Of a stretch of 64,000 nt of DNA, positions 13,703 through 26,300 are shown piece after piece; positions within the stretch are counted from its first letter, which is position 1; each line of letters begins with the position of its first letter. Origin of the DNA: Chaetorhynchus papuensis (lineage: Eukaryota; Chordata; Aves; Passeriformes; Rhipiduridae); NCBI GenBank assembly GCA_013396525.1, contig VWYX01000837.1:186001-250000 (forward strand), in the 5' to 3' direction. The notes beneath the pieces are model-generated. The model saw only the letters and a program-made list of their open reading frames with translations, had not been told where the DNA came from and searched no databases. The position numbers and the translations under genes are program-made.

Positions 13703-13706
<4 letters not shown>
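10234..13706. other. Gene-free DNA
   Basis: No supported gene or transposon. Several overlapping minus-strand frames at 10992-11381 lie in a GC-richer patch, but they share the same bases in different frames and show no recognisable domain. The stretch 12650-13000 is pyrimidine-rich on the plus strand. Confidence 0.55.

Positions 13707-13744
<38 letters not shown>
13707..13744. repeat. (GT)19 microsatellite
   Basis: An uninterrupted run of 19 GT dinucleotides. It is a typical vertebrate dinucleotide microsatellite, likely polymorphic in length and able to adopt Z-DNA. It is not in a gene that I can identify. Confidence 0.97.
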
Positions 13745-13746
<2 letters not shown>

Positions 13747-16635
13747 TGGCAGAAGAAGCTCCATTGAGAAGCTTTGGAGTCTCCTCCATTTAACGAACAT
13801 TAAAAGAAATGTCATAATGTAATGTTGAGTTTTACTTGTTACTTCTTTCAGTGGCAGGAGAACAACTCTAAGTAATGAGGTTTTATTTTGGGTGTTAACT
13901 CAGATAAATCTCTACTCCTCTTCTCTCTGAATTACCTTTCACAGCCCTTCTGGATGTCAGCATACTCACTGTCTCAAGAATTACCTTCAAACTGTCAATA
14001 CCTAAAAAAAGAAAGTTAATGTTTATTGTTTGCATGTCCCATTCCATTTTTGTAGATAGCTTCATGTATTGCTGTGTATTATTACATTATGTTGAACTGC
14101 TCAAAATCTTTTCTCCCTGAGGTTTGTGGGAAATTAGGAGGAAATTCAGAAATGCTGCCTTGTTCTGTTTTGAGGCAAAAATTTAGAAAGGTCAGAATTT
14201 TTTCTTGGGTAAATATCTAAGCATATCTTCTCATGTGTAATCTTTCTCAATTACAGCTTCATGACTCTGGGCCTTGTGAGCAGCACTCGTGTCTAGGGAG
14301 CATTCCCAGTAGCTGGAGGCAGCAGGCAGGGGCTGTTTGCCTACAGGTGTAGGTAACACCAGCAGGTGTTGTTCTTGCTGCACACGGGCTTCATTTCCCC
14401 AGACAAAAGTATCCACTATTCAAAAGATGTTCGATGGACATTGTGCCCTTTTAGAAACATCCAAATGGAGATGTGCTTCACAAATCAGCTCTTTTTATTT
14501 CTTGTATCCTTCTTGTGAGTCCTCCTGCCAGGCTGCTTTTTCCCCGGGTCTGCAGAGTGGCAGTGTGGCCTCTCTGAGGCTCTCTGTGCACACAGAACCC
14601 ATTGCACTGATGAATAACTCAATGCTGCTGTGAGCCTGTGAGGACTGGGGCCTCATGGGCCTCATCTGACTCTTCTGAAACTACTTCTACATTCCAGTGA
14701 TGTAAATGAAAGCATCCCTCTTACAGCAGCAAGAAGCTTGAAGTGCCTTTTCTTTTCACATGTACGTTCCTTGAATGCTGTCTGAAATGACCAACAGCAG
14801 AATGTAAAAAAAAAAAATGAAAGCTGGAGCTCCTTCTGCCAATGCAATCCCAAATCATCTGTTACGGCAGGACTGAATATTTGCTGAAGAAACATAGTCA
14901 CAAAATTAAATTAATATGAGTGCTGCCAACACAGCCTCGCAGAGGAAATGTGGAGAAATCTAAAAATCCCTTTTCTCCCAGTCATACTACACTGCACATC
15001 CTTCTGTAGTTTCTTCTTTATACATGTAATAAAGCTATCAGACACTGCACACATATTTTGTTCCACTATACAGAGATTTTTCCAGGGCTATCTTTAAGCA
15101 GCATCTACAAGGGATTTTTTTGTGTATATCTGGTTTGTGAGAACTGTGTCTAAAAATTGAATACAAAATTTTCTCTTGTTGTTACAATTTTTGAGTAGTT
15201 ACTGTGGCATTATTCAAATACAATCTTTTTCAGTCTTTTCACTAAAAGAATTTCCTTTCTTCTTCACCAAAAATTTTATTCAAAAAAAAAATCTTTCATT
15301 TAAATGGAAATCATTAAAACCCATATCGCAGCTATTGCTGTTAAGTGCATTTTAGGAAGACTCTAATGGTTGCTAGAGTTTTGTTTTTTATTATGAGGAA
15401 ATGGCTTCTGGTCAAGTACACCTGATGGAAAAGACATATTTTTGCTGGAAATGTATGCAAAATATTATTTTCCCTATTTTTTATGGACAAAGAGTAATAC
15501 TTGGATCCAAGAGTGCTTTCTTCCTTTATTCATTTGGCAAAGAGAAGCACAGATTTTCCTTTTGGAGATTCATCTCCAAGCTGTTATGTATTCAGGCCGA
15601 GCTAAATCTGATGTCTCTTCACGTCACACAGGATGTGTGTGCCTGCTTGCTGTGGTGGGATTGCTCACAGGGAAGCTTGCAGTTGCTTCCAGATTGTTTC
15701 CAAACACAGGAGTTTTTTATGGTTTGAGTTACTGATTAAAGGTCACTTCTCTATTTGTATTCTACTTTGACACTTCAGATGAGATGAAATTCTTGAATTA
15801 TAAAGATATTTAGGCAGCTATGAATTGTGCTGAGCAGTGAGAGCTCAGAGTTCAGCTCCCTGCTGACTGAAAAAGCCCCAGATTGTTCCCCTAGAAGCTC
15901 CAAGGGCTGATTTTTAGAAGAGACTTTGTTGAGACCAAAATCTGTAATTTTGGAGCAGTCTTTTAATTGACAGTGGCTCTATTAGTCCAGTGTATTTTAA
16001 TACCATACATGATTTTAATCTCATAAGCATATTTTATAAATCAAAAGGGAAATGTTCTATTGTATTTAAAGCCATTAAAGAGAATACTGAAACTATTTAA
16101 AAGAGAGACTACTAACACTATTTAAAAGAACCAAATAGACAGCATATGGGGATAAGTATGAAATAAAAAATGGGATTACACAATAACTTCTTCATACTAA
16201 AAGTCTCACTGATTCATGTGAAAAAATGTTTGTTGCAATTAAGTGTAAACTACAATTAAGTATCAATATTCCCTATTCTTGTCCCTTCACTGACTGCAGT
16301 GAAACAATTTCTGAGATGGATCTGGCTTAGTGACACTCACCTACCTGTGCCTGATGATTTGAAATGATGCTTCTGTTCTCAGGTCACCACAGTCTCATGG
16401 GGCGCTGGGCTGAATTACTCTGGGACTATTGGAGGTCTCACTCTGTGGGGATGATACTTCCTTCCTCCTTGCCTTCCCCCAGGATCCATCAGATGAAAAT
16501 GGCTGGGAGCATGACACTTAGCTTAGGCAAAATTATCTTCAAATCATATAATTTAAATGCATTTTGTGCATTTTCATTTTTCATTTTCATTCAAATTCTT
16601 AAATATTGTCTCATTACAAGTTTCAACATTTCACT
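13745..16635. other. Gene-free DNA
   Basis: No exon, RNA gene or transposon was recognised. Two overlapping plus-strand frames at 15401-15735 use the same bases in different frames and have no supporting splice structure or motif. Confidence 0.55.
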
Positions 16636-16659
16636 GGGGGAGGGGGGAGTGGGGGTGGG
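16636..16659 (+). other. G-quadruplex motif
   Basis: Four guanine runs, G5-A-G6-AGT-G5-T-G3, with loops of 1, 3 and 1 bases meet the usual G-quadruplex pattern with very short loops. This predicts a stable fold on the plus strand. No promoter or exon is visible next to it. Confidence 0.85.
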
Positions 16660-19600
16660 AAGCTGTATGTGCACATCTAAATAGCTGTCAGAAAGATATT
16701 TGCCAGAATTTCAGTGAACACACTGGTTGTTGATGTAACTGTTAACTGCAGAGTTTCAGTTTAGCTTAACTGAAGTCCCAGTTGTCTTCCCTTTCTTTCC
16801 CCAAATTACCCTGCATGTATAAAGCAAACCCAGGGGAAGTCTCACACAATAATTCAGGGAAGTGTTTGCTTTACTCCAGTGCAAGGGAGACACAAATATG
16901 CTCTGAAGAGTCTAACTCTACACTTGGTTGGTGTTATGGCTTTTGGATGCACAAACCAGGTGTGTTAACTTGACTCTGTTGCTGTGTAATGCTAAAACAT
17001 TGTGTTGATTCTGCGTAGAAGTTCTCAGTGTGCTCAGTCTTGTGGCACTGAGCACCAGTAAAATCTATGAAATATCTCATAAATCAGATAGAAAAAGCAA
17101 ACAGTTAAGTACCAAAGCTGCATAGCAGTACATGCGGCTTTTAAAAGTTATTTATTGTCTGTTTTTCTAACTGTAAAGTGCGTGCTAAGGGCATTTGACT
17201 GTAGTTACCTGTTGCTAATTGCTCCATTTTAGTGGGAAAGAAAAGAAACCTGCTGCAGCTTTTTAACAATTTTGCAGGTCTACAAAGACAAGAAAACCAC
17301 ATTTTTAGAATGAACAGAAGCAATAGGGAACCCAGGAGTTGCAGTTCACTTTTTTGCTATGTTTTTATTAACATTTATTATAAGGGTGATATATTCTTAT
17401 ATTCTGATCCTTGTGATCTTCAAAGTCAAGCTTTCAGTAGTTGTAGGCCTACAAAGATTTTAAAAAAGAGACACATATGAGGGTGGGCAGTTTGGTTTTT
17501 TTCATTTGCAAAGTGGCTGTTCTGTTTCAATTAGGCTAACTCAAAGAGTAACGTGAATTAAATCTGGAAAGCCACCCCAACTAGGTAGAACACTTCTCAA
17601 TCTTTAGGAGTGTATGAATTATGATAGCCTTTGGCTAATCATTTTGCAAGATTTATAGCCATTTCATATTCAGTTGCTGACTGTCAACCTTGTCAGGGAA
17701 TAGAAAGACCAACATGATGAAAGAATCTGCTGCTGCCAGTGGCTTTCTCCACTACCCTCAAAAACACACCTCACGATGAGAAGTCAGAAAAACACAGAAG
17801 AGCACAGGCACCAAAATTGCTTTGAGTGAAAGTTCTTTGCATCTTTCTGAGAACCAGCCCAAAGGTCTACTTCAAGTGACCCTGTCTAACAATTCAAACA
17901 TCTCGTATGCTATAAAAATCATACAATACAAAATCCAGACCACCAAGAGTTGATGGACTGGTTTTCATCAAAGGTGTGTTACAGTGCTCCTCTACCTCTT
18001 GTAAAGACAGAATTCAGCCCAAAAGCCTTGGCAAAATGTTGACTCAAACATTCTGCCCTCCACTGAGACAATAATAGTGATATCCCCTTGATCTGACAGA
18101 TACCTTTAACAACAACAAAAAAAAAGGTGTTTATTTTCCACCAAGTTTGTGTATGTTTACCACAGGCAGTGCATCAGCAGTTTAATGGTCAATAGGAAAA
18201 CCTGGATTATAATTTGAAGACTTGAGTCAAAAATATGTTTCTTACAAAGTTGTAAAATTTGTCTGGGAGGACAACCATGCCAGTGAACTCATAAAAGAAA
18301 TGTACAAATATATAAATATTATTGTTTACTTTAATGATTATGGCAACACTTTAATTCCCTAAAATAATGACTTTGCAGCCAGGCTATGCTTTACTTATAG
18401 ACTTAGCTTGCTTATTTTGTTTTGTTTTGAATGACTATCTGTTTCTTATTTTAATTAGTCACATTCTCCACTGGTGATTCACTAACAGCTCTAGAAAAGA
18501 GAAGCTTCTTTATATCCACAAATAATCCAACAAAAATTGCTTCACAGCCATAAACAGTATTTATTCATCTCCATCCTTCCAATAGATCTACAAACCCTCA
18601 GCGATAGTTGCAAACAGGCTGTGTAAAGCAGAGACACAATGGCAAAACTCAAAGCTGTTGAGTTGAAAATCACTCTTTCATCAGACCCTATGTATTCCAC
18701 AAGTAGTCTCCCCAAAAATCAACCCCAATACAGACACCCCGAAACACGCTATTTGAGGGAGACTCTTAAGACATAAACCAAGAAGTGTAATATTAAACTA
18801 AGAGAGATTGTTCATCTTCATTATTAATTCCATAGCCAAGTTTATCTCTATTTTGTTAATAATTTTGTGTGATATGTTGTTAAAACCTTTTATCAAGATC
18901 GAGGAATCCAACCTTTCTCATAGTCCTATCATAACTACTTAGTATGAGATCCAGTAAATTGTCTTCTGCTTCAGTTCTTTATCAATAAATGGGAATAATA
19001 GTGCATTTCACAGCAAACAGATGTTGGTGAAAATGTATTGGTAAGCCTGATACAGGCTCAAAGCACATGCTTTAAAAAACATCTCACTTTGCTGGTTCTG
19101 GTCCTTCTGGGAAAGGGTGAGTAACAAATGGTGGCTTTTGTTTTTAAATTGGTTGAGAGAGTTTTAGAAAAATGTGAACTGGAGGGCAGGGAAATTTCTA
19201 AGTTGCAAGACTTATGAAAACAGTAGTTATTAAAGAGTGAATGGTAAATATAATTGCTTGAAGGAAACTGAGGTCAGCTACTTTCCTAAAATTAATCTGT
19301 GCTTTTTAATATCAACTACACATTGGTCTAACCTATCTTAATTCAGATTAGGTTAGCTATAAGGGAAGGTTTCAATTACTAGAAGATCGTTGTAATTAAA
19401 CCTGCAACAGATAAGCAATTTTTAAAGATAGCAAACAACCCCTTCCCTGATACTGCTACAAGCGATTCCTGCTGGTGAAAAGGGATGTATGCTCCTTGCA
19501 ATTCTTTTCCGAGAAACCATTTATTCTTAAGCAGTAGTGAAAATAAATGCAGTCTCCTACAGCCAGGTATACTGAGCATCAGGCAATTGTATCCCAAAGA

Positions 19601-20582
19601 CTGCAGACAGAAACTGACAAATTTTTGAAGATAAAACAACTGCCTTTTAAAGGCTCACTTAAGTGTTGATAAAAACAAAATAGCACATCTAAATAACCTA
19701 TTTGATGCAACTAAAGATTAGAGACACAGCTAAAGTCACTCTTGGGACTGATTGTTAGCAATACTGAAAAGAAAATATTACAAGCTTTTGGAAGATCAGC
19801 TCAAAATGGACATGAACCTAATGGAGATGTCAGAGTTTCAGTGCTGTTTTCAGAAAGGAAGACTATGAAAGCTGTTTTCAGCAATAACATCAGGTGATGT
19901 ACCCTCTTGTAAACCAGACAGATTACTTGCACATGTGCCAAGAATGCACTGAGACTAGGAAGTGACCAAAACAGAATGAGGGGAGTTGGATATTTCTTGT
20001 CTTGGATACTGTACAGATGCCTCTGTGTGTGTTATTTATAAACAAATATGTTTAACATAGTTACTTCAAATGGCCAAGCTTAGATTTCTAAAGCACAACA
20101 GAACCAGGTGTACCAACACAGGAGAAGGAAGATTGAAATAAATAGATTTAATTAATTGCTCCATTCACACAGATTTATGTGTTCTGTCTAGCATGGGTGC
20201 CTTTTTCATCCACTGAAAGGTGCTGCTTAGACTTGGGATACCTTGGGATTCAGGCATAACTGATTCAAGTTAGAATAGTAACATCTATTTCTCTGAAGTG
20301 TTCTTATGTATTTACAAATAAAATGAAAGTTCTTATCCAAGTCCTATAGATGAGGAAACTAAGACACCAAATGTTACGTGATTGGAGTGAGCTTGTCCTG
20401 CAAGCTAAGGGACAGGGCCCACCAAACTTGGCACTATTGCCCCCCAGTCATGTTGATGCCCCTTAGGCCAGGACTGCATGTATGAGGTGACAAATGTCAT
20501 GTTTTTTCTGATGTATGGGATTACCTGCTTAACAGAAATACTGATTTATGTTTTGGACACATAGAACAAAAGTGAGCACAAG
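16660..20582. other. Gene-free AT-rich DNA
   Basis: Nothing coding is supported. The stretch 17520-17700 is rich in TAAT/ATTA-type and TGACTGTCA-like words and may hold regulatory DNA, but nothing specific can be claimed. Confidence 0.55.
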
Positions 20583-20842
20583 GGCTTGATGCCTTAGGTT
20601 TTAACTTTTGTATTTTTCAAATCCTGCACTGCCCAGTGTGTAACTCTGAAGTTTCCTGTAGCCTGTTCATTTCTGCTCTCTCCTGCTGGGCAGACACAAC
20701 AAAGCCTCTCTGGGCCTGCTCTTCAAGGACACCCAGACTGTCCTAGGCCCAAAAAGTATAAACCAAAAGCCTCTGAGAGGGGGACAAGCTGAGGGGAATT
20801 ACATCATTAAACTGAAACTTTAATTGGAGAATTTACCCTGAT

Positions 20843-20868
20843 ATGCAAATGAACCAAACCTATAAAAG
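20843..20868 (+). promoter_or_regulatory. LTR core promoter: octamer plus TATA box
   Basis: A consensus octamer (ATGCAAAT, a POU/Oct-factor site) lies 10 bp before a canonical TATA box (TATAAAAG) inside the solo LTR. Together with the AATAAA about 90 bp further on, this is a complete retroviral promoter and polyadenylation layout. The core motifs have no visible damage. Confidence 0.7.
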
Positions 20869-20956
20869 TGTGAAGAACTCGTGACCTGTTGTTCATCTTG
20901 GGGTCCATTTTGGCAGCAGCCTCTGGCTCCCCAGGGTGTGCCTTGAAGGCCCTTCA

Positions 20957-20962
20957 AATAAA
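20957..20962 (+). terminator. LTR polyadenylation signal AATAAA
   Basis: AATAAA about 90 bp downstream of the LTR TATA box sits where the R-region polyadenylation signal is expected. T-rich sequence follows near 20970-21005. Confidence 0.7.
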
Positions 20963-21030
20963 TACCTACCTTTATTCCCTTACTCCTGTCTAGTCTCTGT
21001 TTTTTAGGTGGCCTCTTAAGGCATCAGGCT

Positions 21031-23328
21031 CACTGACTCAAGTGAGTCAAGGTCAAGCTATATAATAATAAACAACTTAGGTATCACATATCAATAACTA
21101 TCTGGACCTCAGATCACAGAAATTTGCTATGGGAAAAGATATTTGAGGTTATCAGTTCTCTCTTGCTTGGTTATGTGCCTTCACTTCTCATCCTCCATCT
21201 CAGCTCTAGTTCCATCTAAAACCTTCTGCCTGTACCTTTATACACTTCTCCCTGCACCAGATGCACATTTCTGAGGCTCCACAGGACTCTTCTACAGAAA
21301 GACAGCTCAGTGGTACAAAGGAAGTATTACTGGGAAACAAGGATGGGAGTAACAGAGCTTAATCAGCTTCCAACCCTGTCTCTCTGTTCTCCCATGCTGC
21401 AACACCAACCCACAGCTCTGCCCATGCATGGAGTTTGGAAAGGCAGTCACAATGCCACAGGGGGTGCCATGGCTGCTGACTGTCTGTTCCTCAACCTTAA
21501 ATGCTTATATATGACAGAATTAAGAAAGACTTAGATAGGACCTGTTCTACTCTTCTTCTCTTTCGGTGGACCTTGGTATGACAAGAAAATGTACATGCAA
21601 GTGTTTTGTTAAAAATGTGAATGTTCCATGTGTTTTTCCAGACCCTTCACCATAATGATTTCATTTGTGTTCAGTGCACATGTTTCAGATCCGATCAAAA
21701 ACATTTTGGAACTGTTAGGCAGAAAGAGGTATACTCGTGTAAGGCTGAAGGTCCCACTGAAGTCAGCTGCTGTCACCTGTGCAGTGCTGAGCTGAGCCCA
21801 ATAGCCAACCTGACAACAACAAATGTATTTCGAGCACTTGGACACACATTGAGTTTGAATGTACTGAGCTGCTGATTTATTAACTGTACTTTCAGCTGGA
21901 AGACTTGTACATGCACCTTTCCAGAAAATGCTTTTGCAAGTTTAGCTAATGTACTCTATGCAGCTTGTATTAACTTTGCTGACTTCAGTGGCCTTCACAG
22001 AAACAGACAGTTCCTCATACTGAAGCAAAAAAATTTTGTATCTCCTCTTCAATTAACTGCTGCTGTTACTCTAATTAATTAACTTCTACTCACTTATTCC
22101 TATCAATTAACCCATGGAAAGCGGGAAATAAGATCTATAAAATAACACTGCAACACAACATATTTAAGCAATGAAGCCTGGGGCTGGAGCTGGAATTTTG
22201 GTCAAGTTGGGGTCTGATATTTTAGTCTACAGCATTACAGAAATGTTAATCTGCAAGTTTAGACCCAGCATTAAAACCTGGCATAGTGTGTTTCACATGA
22301 TGGCAAAGAAGAAACAATCCACTCGCATGTGCAGAGATGTATTTTATGGAATTTATCCAAGTGCAAAGATCTGACAAGAACGGGAATATTGTTTTTCCTC
22401 TTTTTTGTTTATATACTTGCTTTGTAAATTCAGATAGGGAGATTACATTCAGGACTTTGAAAGAAACAGTTTTCCCAGTCAAATTGGGAAATCAATTGTC
22501 CAAATTTATCAATTAAGTATTGTTTGTTGAGACACTGAATTCTTTTAAGGAAGAAAGCAAGCAACTCTTCCTCACCCCTTTTTTTTCATTCTAGAGGGAA
22601 GATGTACTCCCTTCCAGGCTGTTCCTCCAGGAGGATTTATTTCTACAGATTGCAGTAAATATTTTGCTTATACATTTTTATTTAGTAATTTTATTTAAAT
22701 TGGCACCAGCTGAGAGATGAATATCATGAAAGTATCATTAAGTGTGTAGGATAAAGCCACCCCACTGCACTTGGAACTTAGAAAACCCCCACTTATGTCT
22801 CTTGCCCTACAAGCCTAATTTCCGGCCTCTTGATATACAGGAATTATTTCCTTTCTTACCTAAAGCTTTTATATACCAAGTAGTTTTTACAATCATTCTC
22901 ATTTTGCAGGCAGTTCATTAAAATATTTTACTGGGTTTTGTTGACATTGAGTGAGATCCTATTCTTGCTATTTCTTCACTGGCTGACAATAATTTATAGC
23001 CATGTTTCTGGTGTAAATACCAATATTTAGGAGTCTGCTACCTCTGTGAAATTTCCCAGCAGAACACCTGTGGAACTGAATTTCTCACCTGACGAGGATG
23101 GGAGAATCAGTTGAAACAGTCAGATTTTATTTTTTGCAAGCACAGATATCTTTTCAAAGTTACTTACATTTACTTCTTTAACCAACTGGATAATGCCTTC
23201 TTATTTATTTAACCAACTGGATGAGTGTAACTGGAAGAAAATTAACGTGTCCTCTGATGTGTTCCTCTGAAAGATTAGATTCCTGATGGAATGCAGCACT
23301 TCAAGGAGCCTGCACATGCTGGAACATT
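21031..23328. other. Gene-free DNA
   Basis: No exon or transposon was recognised. Plus-strand and minus-strand frames at 21609-21875 overlap one another and are treated as chance. Confidence 0.55.
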
Positions 23329-23370
23329 CTGATTTCATTTCACTACATCCTGATTTCATTTCACTACATC
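23329..23370. repeat. Tandem duplication of a 21-bp unit
   Basis: CTGATTTCATTTCACTACATC occurs twice in direct succession at 23329-23349 and 23350-23370, both copies identical. A nearby 13-bp word, TAACCAACTGGAT, is also repeated around 23180-23222, so the neighbourhood seems prone to slippage. Confidence 0.9.
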
Positions 23371-26300
23371 TGAAGGCTTACTTGAATATAACCCAGCATA
23401 CAGTCTTCAGCAATCTCAGACCAGTCAAAATATTGCCAAGTAATTGTTGATCATAAGTGACCAGATAAAGAACACTTATGTTTGACAAATTTGTGTGGTT
23501 ATCACCTGAAAAAATGTGCTGAGGAAAAAGAGCTTGGGGAATTCAGCAGCACAGTGGATGAAATTGGAAATTCCTCTAAGATTTTCATTGTTTTCAAAAG
23601 TAACTAGGCAACTCTTTGAGCAGACATGAAATTATTCATTTGCAGTCCCCAAATTCCCATAAAATGATCCCCTTTCCACACTCCATTTGGATGACAGTAC
23701 AGTGCGGAAGAAACACTGTTTGCCTGATGGGCTATATGTTTTTATTCACACATATCCAGAAATAATGGAACGAGTCCCTCAAACTTTCAAAAAATAATTT
23801 TCATCCAACAGAGACCTAAACTATGAAAAATTTCACCCAGCAGCCAGAAGTTTTCAGGAAGTTATGAGCTGCTGAAAATGGGGATAGCATGGCAAACGTC
23901 ACACAGCCTGAGCAGTAGTAGTCATTTTCTCTCCTACTGTAATATGTAGCTGTATAATTTATTCATGTTCCAAAATACATTAGGTAAAAGGAATGAATTC
24001 CTAGTGCTGGTAGACTTAACTTAAATCCTCTAAAAGTCAGTACAGTTTCTCATGTGTAAGATTAAAGTGGGGAGGGTGCCTCCATTAATTGTTTTCCAGT
24101 TGCACTAAATGAGCAAGACTCCATTTTGGTTGGAAATACAAAGTGCATGTCAAAATGCCACCTCCTACTGAATTTCAGCCTCCTGCTCTGGGAAAACAAT
24201 CCTTAATAGCTTCCCCCTCCCTCCATTGACTAGTTCTCTTCATATTTTCTCTGCTTTTTGAAAAAATTATGGAAATTCCTAAGAATAAAAATGCTTGCCT
24301 GCAAAGTATATTGTTTTAATTTAATTCTTCAGAGAGGAGATCTCTTCAGAAATTAAAACATACTCTTTTCTAGCTATTGAGCTACAGTGCCTCCTTCTGC
24401 TTTTTTTGTGATCATCTCCACTTTTCATACTGAAGCGAGTTCCTTTTGTTGTTCATTTCAGAGAATTCCACGGCTTGAATTTTTGTTGGTTTATTTTTTT
24501 ACCTAGAAATTAAAATTTTTTCCCCCCTATATAAAAATCGGTATACATAGGATCAGAATCAGGGAAGGGTATGTATTTAATTACCCAGTGATATCTTATC
24601 CATGGAACATTAATGGGTAAAGACAAAGCTTATTTTCACCAAAAAAAAAGGTAAGCCCCTAATGTATTTAAATAGTTTTGAGTTAATAGGCAGCATTCAC
24701 TGCAAAGTTTGTTTTATACTACCTTTTTTTCTTGAAACCATCAGAAATTTCTGTTTTACAGTAAGGATTGCAGTCTGTTCTAAGCAGGCCAGCACTTCCA
24801 AAGCATTATTTAAATGCCTCTGCTGAATACCAGCATTCTTTCATCCCATTTCACACACTGAAGTACCAAAAGGGTAAATAACTTGCAATATCATTTTTGA
24901 CTGACTTGACTTTGAAAAAGGCACCATCTACACAAACAACTGAGCAGTTGTTAGGTGCTTAACTGGATCTCTAAATGATCCCATGTGCTAGTCTGCTAAT
25001 GCTGGTAATGATTATAAACACCTCAGTTCATCATATTAATGAGTTATAGCCAATAGAAAAGGACAAAATATATAACTTTTCCACAAACTTAGTTAAATGT
25101 CAAGGTTTTTAAAGGCCTAGTTAGCAAGTATATTAGATGAGATATGTCAGTTTCCCAATTTACGACTCTGACTTGTCTCTTGTGATTCCTTATAGCCTCT
25201 AGCCATTCTCCTCTTACCTGAGGCATTCTCTGGCAAAAACCTGATGCTTCCAGTCATTCTGCATTCTTGTGTTCCTTCAAAAATAATTGGACAGGCACCT
25301 CTCCATAAACAATCATCATTAGTCACATAAGGTACACAGATAAGAATACCATACAAATAAATTTCAATAGAATGTCTTGAGCCAAATAATAATAATAATT
25401 TGGCCAGCATGCTAAAAATGTGATTGACAGGGAGTTAATGCACTTAACACTTTTCCAGCAGGCTGTTAAAATTAGTTCCTTGATGCTCAAAAAGTCCTGC
25501 TCCCAGAAAAGTGACACCGACATTGACCAGTGAGTTTGTTGCTGTTCAGTAACCTGCTCCATTTCCAGACTATATGATTAAAGTCATTATGGGAACTGTC
25601 AGGAGGAGGGAAAAAAATGAAAACTGTCATAAGAAGCAACTGTTGGAAATCTTGCAATTTTTTTTTTATAATGCTAAACTATTTTAAAATATTGTCTGTA
25701 ATTTTAATATCACAATATTCAGCCATATAATAAGGATCCATATAATAAAATAAATCCTTTGAGGTTACACATAAAATGGTATATATGACCATTTTTATTA
25801 CATCTATAGTAGGAAGAAAATTAATCATAAATTTCATTCCACATGAAAGGAGCAAATTAGCTTACAAAAAAAAAGGATTCTTATTTTAAAATTTACTATC
25901 AGATTTAAATTCTCTAAATTAAATAAATAAAATAGAGAGTGGGGGGAGAAAAAAAAAGGATTCATAATTGAAAGAATTTGAATTCTGTTCTTTAAAAAAA
26001 AAGCCTGTCAACAATGTAACGCTTTCTAACATCAATCCTACAGAGCCAATAAGGTGCCTCATGTGACTGTCCTAAATTAGAAAGTTAAAAATATCCTAAT
26101 TTCAACTTGCAACTGTTGTAAATTTATTTTAATATTTGATGCAATTATATAGGATAATTTTACAGAACATTTTACGCTCTTAAATACCCACTAAATTCTG
26201 ATTTTGCCGACCCACCAATTGCACTGTAAATTGTTGTTAGCTATATAGGATTGCAATACACATCCTGTGTTGCTCAGACATAAATTATAGTATATGTCTT

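Larger units (their letters stand above)
20583..21030 (+). mobile_element. Solo LTR of an endogenous retrovirus (class I type), 440 bp, with 4-bp TSD
   Basis: The LTR proper runs from 20587 to 21026. It starts TGATGCCTTA and ends TAAGGCATCA, giving a 10-bp perfect terminal inverted repeat. It is flanked on both sides by GGCT (20583-20586 and 21027-21030), a 4-bp target site duplication. Four-base duplications are characteristic of class I (gammaretrovirus-like) elements. Internally there is an octamer ATGCAAAT at 20843-20850, a TATA box TATAAAAG at 20861-20868 and a polyadenylation signal AATAAA at 20957-20962, in U3-R-U5 order on the plus strand. No gag, pol or env sequence is attached, so this is a solo LTR left by recombination between the two LTRs of a provirus. 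Confidence 0.93.
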
